64,000 nucleotides of DNA from NCBI RefSeq assembly GCF_014202225.1, contig NZ_JACHGE010000001.1, forward strand, positions 477,320 through 541,319, in the 5' to 3' direction. The notes below the pieces were generated by a model, which made no database searches, had not been told where the DNA came from, and saw nothing but the letters and a program-made list of their open reading frames with translations. Positions within the stretch are counted from its first letter, which is position 1. Every line of letters begins with the position of its first letter. This document shows positions 50,682-61,080 of the stretch, one piece after another. This stretch comes from Algibacter amylolyticus (GTDB lineage: Bacteria > Bacteroidota > Bacteroidia > Flavobacteriales > Flavobacteriaceae). The translations under genes and the position numbers were made by a program.

Positions 50682-50918
50682 TTAATACTTTTTATGCTTT
50701 TGGGTTTCGCGCATTTTATCAAGGTTTTCTTTGGTGAGCATGTAATCTTTCATGTTTTTATCTTTCCAGCTGTAGTAGGTGTACAATGGAAATACCACTA
50801 AAAATAAACCGGTTACGCCGAAACCTATTAGTTTTTCGGAATATTCGACATCTAGGGAGAACCCTAAAATGATACTTGTAAATGCGGCAATGGCTAGAAT
50901 ATAAATAATGTATCTCAT
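50682..50918 (-). CDS. Small two-helix membrane protein next to ClC
   Basis: 78 residues from ATG 50918 (MRYIIYILAIAAF); the frame is open further upstream but then overlaps the ClC gene. Two membrane segments (about 2-22 and 30-50) are followed by a charged tail (NMKDYMLTKENLDKMRE) with many Lys. It starts 8 bp after the ClC stop and is probably cotranscribed with it. The function is unknown. Confidence 0.75.
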   Translation of the reverse strand: MRYIIYILAIAAFTSIILGFSLDVEYSEKLIGFGVTGLFLVVFPLYTYYSWKDKNMKDYMLTKENLDKMRETQKHKKY

Positions 50919-50926
50919 GCTGAATG

Positions 50927-52714
50927 CTATTGGGTGAAGTTGATTAATTGTTGCCTGTACGCGGTTAGGAGTTTGGAGCGGGATATGTAGCCGTAATATT
51001 TGCCGTTTTTTACCACTGGCAAGTTCCATGCACCACTGGACTTGAATTTATCCATGATGACGTTCATGTTATCGCTTTCGTAATTTATAATGCCAGCATC
51101 GGCGTGTAATAGGCTTGCAGCGTCTACTTTGTCGTATAGTTCGGTGTCGAACATCATGTGGCGGATATCGTCTAAACGGATGACACCTAAAAATTCGTGA
51201 TTGTCATTAACTACAGGGAAATGGTTTCTAGAGGATTTTGCGACTGCGTTTTTTAGTATGTCCCCTAGTTTCATTTCGGGTTTTAGGATGATAAAATTGG
51301 TTTCTACAACCTTATCGATATCTAAAACCATAAGTACATTTTTGTCTTTATCGTGAGTCATAAGCTCACCACGTTCTGCTAATTTTAAGGTATATATGGA
51401 ATGAGATACGTAGTATTTTGTAATGGCAAATGAAATTGCAGAAACAATCATTAATGGTACAAAAAGCTCGTATCCTCCAGTAATTTCGGCAATAAGGAAA
51501 ATAGCGGTTAGTGGCGCGTGAAGTACTCCTGCCATTAAACCCGTCATACCAATTAATGTGAAATTGGACTCGGATACGTGAAAGTCTAACCCCATATTAT
51601 TGATGATTTTTGCAAACGCATTTCCTAAAACATTTCCCATTACTAAGGTTGGGATAAATACTCCACCAACGCCGCCGGCACCAAAAGTGGTGGTCATGGC
51701 AATGGCTTTAAATATACCGATGCCTAGTAGTAATGCAATAACTATCCAGATATTGGTTAAATCTAAATCGAAAGGTGTTGTGCCAATGGCTGCTAAGTGA
51801 TCGCCTTTTAAAAGGTTGTTCATAATACCATAACCCTCACCATAAAGTGGTGGCACAAAATAAAGCATGGTGCCAATGGCTAAACCACCAATTATTAGTC
51901 GCACGGCTCTACTTTCAAATTGCTTAAAAAAGTTGGTTATGCCAAAAAATACTTTTGAAAAATATACGGATGCAAGACCGGTAACAACTGCTAATAGCAC
52001 GTAAAATGCAATGTCGTTTATTTCAAATTTATCGGTTAATTGGAAGCGTAGTAATACATCGGTTCCTAAAAACATATAAGAAGTTACCACTGCTGAAACA
52101 GATGCTAAAAGTAAAGGTACTAGGGATGCAAATGCAATATCGAGACTGAAAATTTCTATGGCGAAAATAATGGCTGCAATGGGCGCTTTAAACATGGATG
52201 CCATAGCACCTGCGGCGGCACAACCAATAAGTAGCATGCGTGTTTTGGTGTTCATTCTAAACAAGCGTGCAGCATTAGAGCCTAACGCGGAACCTACACT
52301 TACTGCGGGACCTTGTAAACCTACCGATCCACCAAAACCAGCAGTTAATGGTGCTGTTATTAATGCAGCGTAAATATTGTATCGTGGAATGATGCCATTA
52401 AGTTTTGAAATGGCGTATAGTGTTGATGATATACCATGACCAATATGTTTTTTTAACCAAATTTGTTTTATAACATACACCAGGAACAGTCCTATCATTG
52501 GGAAAATGAAGTACAACGAGTTTTGATAATTATTAAAAAACTCTAACTTAAAAAGTAAGCGTATATAGTGCGTTAAGTTTTTAAGTGTTACCGTACCTAA
52601 ACCTGCTAAGAAGCCTACGAGGATACTTAGTGCATAAATAAATTGTCGCTCTGAAATATATTTATATTTCCAGAGTAGAAATTTACGTAGTGGTTTTTTT
52701 GTTAGTGATGGCAT
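50927..52714 (-). CDS. ClC-family chloride channel/transporter with CBS domains
   Basis: 595 residues: about 16 membrane helices (20-435) and two CBS domains (about 460-595). Selectivity-filter motifs are visible: GHGIS (92-96), GLQGP (132-136), GGVFIP (350-355) and Tyr441. The usual gating glutamate of the GxEGP motif is Gln134 here (CAA codon), and the position of the internal proton glutamate is Ile188 after Glu187. Loss of both suggests anion conduction not coupled to protons. The CBS pair should respond to nucleotides. Followed by a small membrane-protein gene 8 bp downstream. Confidence 0.93.
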   Translation of the reverse strand: MPSLTKKPLRKFLLWKYKYISERQFIYALSILVGFLAGLGTVTLKNLTHYIRLLFKLEFFNNYQNSLYFIFPMIGLFLVYVIKQIWLKKHIGHGISSTLYAISKLNGIIPRYNIYAALITAPLTAGFGGSVGLQGPAVSVGSALGSNAARLFRMNTKTRMLLIGCAAAGAMASMFKAPIAAIIFAIEIFSLDIAFASLVPLLLASVSAVVTSYMFLGTDVLLRFQLTDKFEINDIAFYVLLAVVTGLASVYFSKVFFGITNFFKQFESRAVRLIIGGLAIGTMLYFVPPLYGEGYGIMNNLLKGDHLAAIGTTPFDLDLTNIWIVIALLLGIGIFKAIAMTTTFGAGGVGGVFIPTLVMGNVLGNAFAKIINNMGLDFHVSESNFTLIGMTGLMAGVLHAPLTAIFLIAEITGGYELFVPLMIVSAISFAITKYYVSHSIYTLKLAERGELMTHDKDKNVLMVLDIDKVVETNFIILKPEMKLGDILKNAVAKSSRNHFPVVNDNHEFLGVIRLDDIRHMMFDTELYDKVDAASLLHADAGIINYESDNMNVIMDKFKSSGAWNLPVVKNGKYYGYISRSKLLTAYRQQLINFTQ

Positions 52715-52731
52715 GATATAAAACTAATAAA

Positions 52732-52754
52732 AAATCCTGCAAAGCGCAGGATTT
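52732..52754 (-). terminator. Terminator of aspS
   Basis: AAATCCTGC pairs with GCAGGATTT around a 5-base loop, 5 bp after the aspS stop; the minus strand continues with TTTTATT. It separates aspS from the ClC gene. Confidence 0.88.
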
Positions 52755-52759
52755 AATTT

Positions 52760-54514
52760 TTATGATTTTAAATTAAGTTTTAAGCTTAATTCGCTTAACT
52801 GCTCATCATCAATTGGAGCAGGAGCGTCTATCATGACATCGCGACCCGAATTGTTTTTTGGGAAAGCAATAAAATCTCTAATAGTTTCTTGTCCGCCTAA
52901 AATAGCAACCAATCTATCTAAACCAAAAGCTAAACCACCGTGTGGTGGCGCGCCATACTCGAAAGCATCCATTAAAAAGCCAAATTGTGCTTTAGCGTCT
53001 TCGTCAGAGAAGCCTAAATGTTTTAGCATTATGGCTTGTGTTTGTTTATCGTGAATTCTTATAGATCCACCACCAATTTCGTTTCCGTTTAAAACTAAAT
53101 CGTAAGCATTAGCTTTTACTTCTCCAGGGTTAGTTTCTAATAATTCTAATTGGCCTGGTTTAGGCGAAGTAAATGGATGGTGCATAGCGTGGTAATGACC
53201 CGTTTCTTCATCTAATTCTAATAAAGGGAAATCTATAACCCATAATGGTGCGAATACTTTGGGATCTCTTAAGCCTAAGCGCTCTGCTAATTCCATACGT
53301 AATGCACTTAATTGTGCACGCACTTTATTAGTATCTCCAGAAAGTACACAAACTAAATCGCCTTTTTTGGCTCCAGTAATTTCTGCCCATTTGGCTAAAT
53401 CCTCTTGGTCGTAAAACTTGTCTACTGAAGATTTAAATGAACCATCGTCGTTACAACGCGAATAAATCATGCCTAAAGCTCCTACTTGCGGACGCTTTAC
53501 CCAATCAATTAATTTATCTATTTCTTTTCTGGTATAACTGTTTCCTCCTGGAACCGCAATACCAACTACTAATTCAGCATTATTAAAAACACCAAATTCT
53601 TTATGTTGCGTTACTTCGTTTAGCTCGCCAAATTCCATCCCAAAACGAATGTCTGGTTTGTCGTTTCCGTATAAACGCATAGCATCGTCGTATAATAGTC
53701 TTGGGAATTTTTCAACATCAACACCATTTACTTCTTTCAGTAAATGTCTTGTTAAGCCTTCAAAAGCATTTAATATATCTTCTTGCTCGATAAACGCCAT
53801 TTCACAATCAATTTGTGTAAATTCTGGCTGCCTGTCGGCACGTAAATCTTCGTCTCTAAAACATTTTACAATCTGGAAGTACTTATCCATGCCACCAACC
53901 ATAAGCAATTGCTTGAATGTTTGTGGCGATTGCGGAAGGGCGTAAAATTGTCCTTCGTTCATTCTAGATGGTACCACAAAATCGCGCGCACCTTCTGGTG
54001 TAGATTTAATTAAATATGGCGTTTCAACTTCTATAAAACCTTCTTTTGAAAGGTAATTACGAACTTCTTGAGTTACTTTATGTCTAAATATTAAGCTGTT
54101 TTTTACAGGGTTACGACGAATATCTAAATATCGATATTTCATTCTAATATCCTCGCCACCATCGGTTTTATCTTCGATAGTAAAAGGTGGTAACAAAGAT
54201 TTGTTTAAAATTGTTAATTCTGAGACTAAAATTTCGATATCACCAGTTGGGATATTTGGATTTTTAGAAGCACGCTCAATAACCTCTCCTTTAACTTGAA
54301 TTACAAATTCGCGACCTAAGTTTTGAGCTTGTTCAATTAGCGTTTTCGAGGTACGTTCCTCGTCGAAAACAAGTTGTGTAATACCGTAACGATCGCGTAA
54401 ATCGACCCAAACAATAAAACCTTTATCTCTAGACTTTTGTACCCAACCAGATAGGGTAACTTCTGTATTTATATTTGCTGCTGTTAATTCGCCGCAATTA
54501 TGACTTCTGTACAT
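52760..54514 (-). CDS. aspS: Aspartyl-tRNA synthetase
   Basis: 584 residues, normal for bacterial AspRS. An N-terminal anticodon-binding OB-fold (about 1-110: [24 protein letters not shown]) is followed by the class II catalytic domain with motif 2 ([18 protein letters not shown] near 215) and motif 3 ([15 protein letters not shown] near 535). The GAD insertion is in between. It charges tRNA-Asp with aspartate using ATP. The start fits the conserved [10 protein letters not shown]. It is monocistronic with its own terminator. Confidence 0.98.
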   Translation of the reverse strand: MYRSHNCGELTAANINTEVTLSGWVQKSRDKGFIVWVDLRDRYGITQLVFDEERTSKTLIEQAQNLGREFVIQVKGEVIERASKNPNIPTGDIEILVSELTILNKSLLPPFTIEDKTDGGEDIRMKYRYLDIRRNPVKNSLIFRHKVTQEVRNYLSKEGFIEVETPYLIKSTPEGARDFVVPSRMNEGQFYALPQSPQTFKQLLMVGGMDKYFQIVKCFRDEDLRADRQPEFTQIDCEMAFIEQEDILNAFEGLTRHLLKEVNGVDVEKFPRLLYDDAMRLYGNDKPDIRFGMEFGELNEVTQHKEFGVFNNAELVVGIAVPGGNSYTRKEIDKLIDWVKRPQVGALGMIYSRCNDDGSFKSSVDKFYDQEDLAKWAEITGAKKGDLVCVLSGDTNKVRAQLSALRMELAERLGLRDPKVFAPLWVIDFPLLELDEETGHYHAMHHPFTSPKPGQLELLETNPGEVKANAYDLVLNGNEIGGGSIRIHDKQTQAIMLKHLGFSDEDAKAQFGFLMDAFEYGAPPHGGLAFGLDRLVAILGGQETIRDFIAFPKNNSGRDVMIDAPAPIDDEQLSELSLKLNLKS

Positions 54515-54692
54515 AGTAAAATTTTGATGTGCAAATTTAATGAAATAGAGTAGAGTATTAATTTTTATATATGTTTTTTTAAGTAAATGAGGTTTTTGGA
54601 ATATAAGTGTGCTATTTTTTAGATTGTGATTGATGTATTTTTCTAAGATCTTGATATTTTTTAGATTAAATAAAATAATTATTGATCGGCAA

Positions 54693-54715
54693 TAAAACGT
54701 TAAATGTACGTTTTA
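54693..54715. repeat. Inverted repeat in the long AT-rich gap
   Basis: TAAAACGT (54693-54700) and ACGTTTTA (54708-54715) pair perfectly. They lie in the 431-bp, strongly AT-rich gap 54515-54945 between aspS and the first of two TonB-receptor genes. It could be an operator. I see no gene or clear promoter in the gap otherwise. Confidence 0.4.
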
Positions 54716-54945
54716 ATTTTATGTAGTGTGATTTATAGTTTTTTTTTTAGGTGTCTGAATGTTATGTGTTTATGTGTTTTTTTTGAATTTTTATTTACAA
54801 TAAAGTTGAGGCGATTAAGTTTTTTTTATTTAGAAGTTTTTACTCAGTTAAGTCTATTATGTAAATAATGTTTTGCGTGTAAGTATTTAAATTACAATAT
54901 AATATGCATATATTAGCTAGAACTAATTCAAAATAAATAATAACT

Positions 54946-57885
54946 ATGAGTAAAATTTTACATTTAAAATGTCTGATGTTTCTATTTTTTATAGGTCTAT
55001 CAGGATCGGCAATGGCCCAAGAAGTTTCAGGAACTGTTAAAGATGATTCTGGTGGCTTACCAGGTGTGTCTGTTATTGTGAAAGGTACCACAACTGGTAC
55101 AACAACAGACTTTGACGGAAAATACAATGTTAATGCAAAAACGGGAGATGTTTTAGTGTTTTCGTATGTAGGTTATGAAACGCAAGAAAAAAGCGTTTCA
55201 GGTACGGTTATTAATGTGACAATGCAATCTGGAGTTGCTTTAAATGAAGTGGTTTTAATTGGATCTAGAAATCCAAGCAGGACATCTGTTGATACAGCAG
55301 TTCCTGTAGATGTTATTGATATGGCCGATTTAGTAACAGCTGGTCCGCAAGTTTCGGTAACACAAATATTAAATTATGTGGCGCCTTCATTTTCATCTAA
55401 TACACAAACAGTTGCCGATGGAACAGATCATATTGATCCTGCTCAACTAAGAGGTCTTGGACCAGATCAAGTATTGGTTTTAGTAAATGGAAAAAGAAGA
55501 CATACCTCATCTTTAGTAAATGTTAATGGTACGCCAGGGCGAGGTTCTGTTGGTACAGATTTAAATGCTATTCCTGCTGCATCAATTAAACGAATTGAAG
55601 TTTTACGTGATGGTGCTGCTGCGCAATATGGATCTGATGCTATTGCGGGGGTTATTAATATTGTATTAAAAGACAATGTTAACGAGCTAACGGCTGCAAT
55701 TACCACGGGTGCTAATATGTCTAAAAATGGAAATGATCATGAAGGTGGAACCGATGGAGAGAAAACTCAAATCGATCTAAACTACGGTATTCCATTAGGT
55801 GAAAATGGCGGGTTCATTAATATGACGGGTTCATTAACAACACGTGAAAGAACGTCTCGTGCTCGTGCGAATAGTGGTGCGATTTTCCATGCTTATAATT
55901 CTATAGAATGGCAAGCCAATCAAGCTGGTTTTAATCTATCAGATTTACGAACTGATTTAGATGCTATTAAAGATTTTGCAGCCCAAGTAGATCATTTTGA
56001 TGCCGGATTGCAAGGGCAAATTGCAGGAGCTTCAAGTATTGAAGAATTGTCAGGATACAATACAATTACTGGAGATCAGACTGCTGGAATTTTATCTGGC
56101 TTGGATGTTACGGACGCAGAATTAGCTGCAAGAGGACAAACAAGAAGTGATTATAATATGAGTGTAGGGCAATCTGCTTTAGATCAAGGTCAATTTATGG
56201 GGAACCTAGAAATCCCTTTAGGAGATGCTGAAAGTGAAGCCAAATTATATGCTTTTGGTGGTTTATCTTATCGTCATGGTGATGCTTCTGGGTTTTATAG
56301 AACGCCTGGGCATTCATCTGGTAGAGGAAATACTTTATCTTATATTAATGGATTCTTACCAGATATCGAGTCTGATATCATTGATAAATCTTTAGGTTTT
56401 GGTATTCAAGGTAAAATTAATGATTGGAATATCGATTTATCTCATACTTGGGGTTTAAATACTTTTGCATACAATATTACCAATACTACTAACTTTTACT
56501 TACAAGCTTCATCTCCAACGGAGTTTGATGCTGGATTAAACGGTTTTCAACAAAACACGGTTAATTTTGATATGTCTAAGTTTTATGATGATATTATGTC
56601 TGGCTTAAATATTGCTTTTGGTGCAGAATATCGTGTTGAAAATTACTTTATTGAAGCTGGTGAAGAGTCGTCTTATGCTAAGTATGATGTAAATGGAGAA
56701 GTGGAAACAGCAGCTGCGGCTGAAGACCCAACGTTACAAGTTACTGACTTTTTTGGTAATCAGGCAAGTGCTGGAGCTCAAGTGTTTTCAGGGTTTACAC
56801 CAGAAAATGCTATTGATGCTAGAAGAAATAGTATGGCTTTGTATGTTGATGTTGAAGCAGATATTACTGAGGAGTTTTTGATGAGTGGTGCAGTGCGTTT
56901 TGAAGACTTTAGTGATTTTGGAAGTACATTAAATGGTAAATTAGCAATGCGTTATAAACTTAGCGATAATACAAACATTAGAGGTGCTTTAAGTACTGGT
57001 TTTAGAGCGCCTTCTTTACATCAGCAATTTTATAGCAAATCGAATACATTATTTAATGACCAAGGAATTGCACAAGAGGTAGGGACGTTTACTAATAGTT
57101 CTAGAGCGGCTAAACTAGTTGGAATTCCTAAATTAAAGGAGGAAACTTCATTTAATGCTAGTTTAGGATTTACTACTAAAATACCAGATGCTAATTTAAC
57201 AGTAACTATAGATGGATATTTTATAGCTATAGATGACAGAATTACATATACAGGAAATTTCGGTAATCCTAATGATGGAACACCATTATCAGATATTTTT
57301 ACGAACCTTGGAATTGGTCAAGCGGCATTTTTTGCCAACGCCATAGATACGGAAACAAATGGTTTAGATGTGGTTGTTTCTCATAAAGCAAATGTGGGTG
57401 AAGGAAGATTAACTAATAATTTAGCTGCCACGTACTCAAAAACTAAAAAAGTAGGCGCTACAAAAGGTAGTGATCTTTTAACTGATGCAGGTTTATTAGA
57501 TAACTATTTTGATGAAGGTTCTAGAGTATATTTAGAACTTGCCGTACCTCGAGTTAAAGCGAACTTATCTCATAACTTAGAAATGGGCGATTGGAGTATC
57601 TTCTTAAGAAATGCATTTTTTGGTAGTGTTTTCGATACAGGAAACTTAACAGATGGTGGTCACCCAGAAATAGGATCTAATGTGGTTACCGATTTAACTA
57701 TAGGTTATAACTTTAGTGATGAGTTAAGACTAACAGTTGGTGCAAATAACTTATTAGATGTTTATCCAGATGAATTACCAGGATATTTAACTTCCAGTAA
57801 TCAATTTGTTTACTCACGTCGTGTGTCGCAGTTTGGTAACAACGGACGTTATGTATTTGGTAGGTTAACATTCGTATTAAAATAA
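54946..57885 (+). CDS. TonB-dependent receptor, first of a paralogous pair
   Basis: 979 residues: signal peptide (MSKILHLKCLMFLFFIGLSGSAMA), CarboxypepD_reg-like domain (about 25-100), plug (about 115-235; AQLRGLGPDQVLVLVNGKRRH, RIEVLRDGAAAQYGSDAIAGVINIV) and a large barrel ending RYVFGRLTFVLK. It shares its whole layout with the receptor at 58165. No SusD gene follows, so it is not a classical glycan system; siderophores, cobalamin or peptides are possible ligands. Ends at a terminator. Confidence 0.95.
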   Translation: MSKILHLKCLMFLFFIGLSGSAMAQEVSGTVKDDSGGLPGVSVIVKGTTTGTTTDFDGKYNVNAKTGDVLVFSYVGYETQEKSVSGTVINVTMQSGVALNEVVLIGSRNPSRTSVDTAVPVDVIDMADLVTAGPQVSVTQILNYVAPSFSSNTQTVADGTDHIDPAQLRGLGPDQVLVLVNGKRRHTSSLVNVNGTPGRGSVGTDLNAIPAASIKRIEVLRDGAAAQYGSDAIAGVINIVLKDNVNELTAAITTGANMSKNGNDHEGGTDGEKTQIDLNYGIPLGENGGFINMTGSLTTRERTSRARANSGAIFHAYNSIEWQANQAGFNLSDLRTDLDAIKDFAAQVDHFDAGLQGQIAGASSIEELSGYNTITGDQTAGILSGLDVTDAELAARGQTRSDYNMSVGQSALDQGQFMGNLEIPLGDAESEAKLYAFGGLSYRHGDASGFYRTPGHSSGRGNTLSYINGFLPDIESDIIDKSLGFGIQGKINDWNIDLSHTWGLNTFAYNITNTTNFYLQASSPTEFDAGLNGFQQNTVNFDMSKFYDDIMSGLNIAFGAEYRVENYFIEAGEESSYAKYDVNGEVETAAAAEDPTLQVTDFFGNQASAGAQVFSGFTPENAIDARRNSMALYVDVEADITEEFLMSGAVRFEDFSDFGSTLNGKLAMRYKLSDNTNIRGALSTGFRAPSLHQQFYSKSNTLFNDQGIAQEVGTFTNSSRAAKLVGIPKLKEETSFNASLGFTTKIPDANLTVTIDGYFIAIDDRITYTGNFGNPNDGTPLSDIFTNLGIGQAAFFANAIDTETNGLDVVVSHKANVGEGRLTNNLAATYSKTKKVGATKGSDLLTDAGLLDNYFDEGSRVYLELAVPRVKANLSHNLEMGDWSIFLRNAFFGSVFDTGNLTDGGHPEIGSNVVTDLTIGYNFSDELRLTVGANNLLDVYPDELPGYLTSSNQFVYSRRVSQFGNNGRYVFGRLTFVLK

Positions 57886-57908
57886 TTAAATTTTATATTA
57901 ATAAGAAA

Positions 57909-57945
57909 AGGCATGTTAGTTTTTAATTAACATGTCTTTTTTTTT
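57909..57945 (+). terminator. Terminator of the first receptor
   Basis: GCATGTTA pairs with TAACATGT (one mismatch) around a 9-base loop and is followed by nine or more T, 25 bp after the stop. Confidence 0.85.
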
Positions 57946-58164
57946 ATTACACCTTGAAATGAGTCTTTTTGGGTTATTGGTAATTTTTTTATAATTCAAT
58001 GTTTTTTTTGTTAATTTCATATTAATAGTTCTTTAAAACATGTAAAATGATATTATTTCGTTGTTATTTTTATTAAATAACGGTATATATACGTGTTGTT
58101 TTTTGAGTCTTTTGTCAAAAAAGTATATATTCGTATTAACTAATTCTAAACTAAAAATTATAAT

Positions 58165-60846
58165 ATGAGAAAATTATTTCATTTTAAACCGCTGGTTTTT
58201 TTAATGTTCCTAGGTATGTCTAATTTAATGTTAGGACAGAATGTTTCGGGTGTTGTTAAAGATGATACAACGCAACCCGTACCTGGGGTTTCAGTCGTTG
58301 TTAAAGGAACCACAGTTGGAACCACAACCGATTTTGATGGCAATTACGCAATAAACGCAAATAATGGAGATACACTAGTTTTTTCTTATGTAGGTTACGA
58401 AACTCAAGAAATTGAAGTGTCATCTAGTATATTAAATGTGACTTTACAATCTGGGGTAGCGCTAGATGCTGTAGTTTTAACCGGAAATAGATCAAAACCA
58501 AGAACAATATTGGATTCTGCAGTGCCTATTGATAATATAGGTCTAGAGGAAATGCGCAATACAGGCCAGCCAACAATAGATAAAATGTTGACTTACAAGG
58601 TGCCTTCTTTTAATTCTTCAACTCAAACGATATCCGATGCAACAGCGCATTTTGATCCAGCAGATTTACGTGGTTTAGGTCCAAGTAGAACCTTGGTTTT
58701 AGTAAATGGAAAACGAAAAAACCAAAGTGCTTTAGTTTATATTAATGATACACCAGGAAAAGGTGAAGTTGGTGTTGATTTAAAAAGTATTCCTGCAGCG
58801 GCTATTGAACGTATTGAGGTATTACGTGATGGTGCTTCGGCACAGTACGGATCTGATGCGATTGCTGGTGTAATTAATATGGTATTAAAAAAGAACGTAG
58901 AATATACAACGGTAAATGTAAAATCTGGAGTTACTACGGAAGGTGATGGTTTTAATTTTGGAGTGGATTTAAATACAGGATTATCAGGTGATAATGGAGG
59001 ATATTTAAATGTAACCGCAGGATATTATGAACAAGAAAAAACAAATAGACCTGGAACTCCAGGAACAGATGTTTTAATTGGTGTTGAAGCAGGCGACCCA
59101 ACTTGGGGATCTTGGTTAGCAGATAATCCAGATTTAGGAATGACTGTTGGTCAGCCTGAATTAAAAAAACTTGATTTGTTTTTTAATGCCGGAATTCCGT
59201 TTAAAAACGATTCGGGTGAGTTTTATACATTTGGTGGAGTAACAACTAGACAAGGTAAAAGTTTTGCTTTATACAGAGCACCATATTGGGTAGGTGACCC
59301 TCATAACTTATTACACGAAGCAGGTACCGACTATAACGGTTTTCAACCTACTTTTGAAACTGATGTTTTGGACAATAACTTAACAGCGGGTGTTAAATGG
59401 AACATGTTTAATTTCGATGTTGATTTTAGTGGGACCTACGGAAGGAATAGAATTGATTATGATGTAAATAATACTTTAAATATAGATTTAGGAGCAAACA
59501 GTCCAACCGAATTTGGAGTTGGAGGTTACACATTTAGTAACTCGTTAGCAAATTTAGATTTTTCAAGAAGTTTAGGTCAAGTTAATGTTGCTTTTGGAGC
59601 AGAAATTAAGCAAGAAAATTTTTCTGCTAGAGCAGGAGATGCCGCGTCTTATTACAATCCTACAGGAAATGGGGGAGCACAATCTTTTCCTGGTTTGCAG
59701 CCTTCAAACGCTGTTCGTGCAGATAGACATAACTACGGTGTTTATGGAGATTTAGAGTGGGAGCCATCTGATGCTTTGTTAATTGGTGGAGCAGTGCGAT
59801 ATGAAGATTTTAGCGATTTTGGAGATAATGTATCATGGAAAGTTAGTGGGCGTTATTCTTTAGGAGATAAAGGAGCTTTAAGAGCATCCTATAGCACAGG
59901 GTTTAGAGCACCATCTTTACATCAAATATACTTAAGTAATGTACAGACTTTAGTGTCTGGAGGGAGTATTTCAAATCAAGGAACATTTAATAATGTAGAT
60001 CCTATTATTAGAGAAGATTTAGGTGTGCCTCAACTTACGGCAGAAACATCAAAAAATATTTCGGCAGGTATTACTTATAAAATTAAATCTAATTTGTCTG
60101 TTTCGGCAGATTTCTATAATGTAAAAGTGGACGATCGTGTTTTATTTACAGGAGAAATTGGTTTTGATGGAGACGACGCTTCTACAAACCCAGTGGAAAC
60201 TATATTAATAGCTAATTCTATTACAAGTTTAAAATTTTTCGTAAATGCTGTAAATACGAATACTACTGGTTTAGATTTAGTGGTTAACTATACTAATATC
60301 GATTTAGGTGAAGGTAGGTTAAACGCTACTTTGGCTGCCAATTTTAACGAAACTACTATTGAAGGAGAAATTGATACACCTGCATTGTTAGAAGCAAATG
60401 GTTACAATATTTTTAATAGAAAGGAACAATCTAGAATAACTTCATCTAGACCTAAATCTAAAATTTTATTAGGTTTGGATTACAATATAAATAAATGGAA
60501 TTTTATATTGAATAATACTTATTTTGGAGAGGTTAGCTGGCAACATGCTAATAATGGTTTAAATGGAGCGGATTTAGGAAATGGTCCATTGCCTTTAGAT
60601 GATGCTGCTTTCGATCAAACTTTTGCTGGTAAAGTAATTACAGATTTAATTGTTGGTTATGAGTTTAGCGAAAAAATTTCAGCTAATATTTCGGTAAATA
60701 ATTTACTTAATGTTTATCCAGATGAAATTGATACTAAAGGTGATTTTGTTACCGATCTTGGAGGGCGTTTTAAATACCCTTGGGAAGTAAATCAATTTGG
60801 TTTTAATGGAACCGTTTTAAATGCAAGTGTAGCCTTTAAATTTTAA
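58165..60846 (+). CDS. TonB-dependent receptor, second of a paralogous pair
   Basis: 893 residues with the same order of signal peptide, CarboxypepD_reg-like domain (VVVKGTTVGTTTDFDGNY), plug (ADLRGLGPSRTLVLVNGKRKN, RIEVLRDGASAQYGSDAIAG) and barrel ending NASVAFKF. It is clearly homologous to the upstream receptor, but about 85 residues shorter in the barrel (differing loops). Upstream bases resemble the 5' leader of the first gene (AACTAATTC followed by A/T-rich run). The 279-bp gap before it has its own promoter-like AT-rich stretch, so it is probably a separate unit. Ligand unknown. Confidence 0.95.
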   Translation: MRKLFHFKPLVFLMFLGMSNLMLGQNVSGVVKDDTTQPVPGVSVVVKGTTVGTTTDFDGNYAINANNGDTLVFSYVGYETQEIEVSSSILNVTLQSGVALDAVVLTGNRSKPRTILDSAVPIDNIGLEEMRNTGQPTIDKMLTYKVPSFNSSTQTISDATAHFDPADLRGLGPSRTLVLVNGKRKNQSALVYINDTPGKGEVGVDLKSIPAAAIERIEVLRDGASAQYGSDAIAGVINMVLKKNVEYTTVNVKSGVTTEGDGFNFGVDLNTGLSGDNGGYLNVTAGYYEQEKTNRPGTPGTDVLIGVEAGDPTWGSWLADNPDLGMTVGQPELKKLDLFFNAGIPFKNDSGEFYTFGGVTTRQGKSFALYRAPYWVGDPHNLLHEAGTDYNGFQPTFETDVLDNNLTAGVKWNMFNFDVDFSGTYGRNRIDYDVNNTLNIDLGANSPTEFGVGGYTFSNSLANLDFSRSLGQVNVAFGAEIKQENFSARAGDAASYYNPTGNGGAQSFPGLQPSNAVRADRHNYGVYGDLEWEPSDALLIGGAVRYEDFSDFGDNVSWKVSGRYSLGDKGALRASYSTGFRAPSLHQIYLSNVQTLVSGGSISNQGTFNNVDPIIREDLGVPQLTAETSKNISAGITYKIKSNLSVSADFYNVKVDDRVLFTGEIGFDGDDASTNPVETILIANSITSLKFFVNAVNTNTTGLDLVVNYTNIDLGEGRLNATLAANFNETTIEGEIDTPALLEANGYNIFNRKEQSRITSSRPKSKILLGLDYNINKWNFILNNTYFGEVSWQHANNGLNGADLGNGPLPLDDAAFDQTFAGKVITDLIVGYEFSEKISANISVNNLLNVYPDEIDTKGDFVTDLGGRFKYPWEVNQFGFNGTVLNASVAFKF

Positions 60847-60891
60847 GGTAGAGACTATTAAGATAATATAATGGCGAAATGCCAATAATCA

Positions 60892-60919
60892 AAAAGCCCC
60901 AACATAAGTTGGGGCTTTT
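60892..60919. terminator. Bidirectional terminator
   Basis: AAAAGCCCCAAC pairs perfectly with GTTGGGGCTTTT around ATAA. It terminates the second receptor gene and could act on the RND gene from the other side, 162 bp past its stop. Confidence 0.92.
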
Positions 60920-61080
60920 CTTGCTATTAACTAATCCTGATGATCAAAGAACAAAAGGATTCTTTTAAAACAACCTATAGGAAAGTTGTTTTAAACTGTA
61001 TTGTCAATTCCACTATAAAGCGAACGACAATTTCAAAATTAAAGTCTCGACATATATCAAGAACTTACAATATGTTTTAA

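Noticed and set aside
37727-60846. SusC/SusD-type glycan utilisation loci
   Set aside because: None of the three TonB receptors has an adjacent SusD-like gene, glycoside hydrolase or sulfatase.
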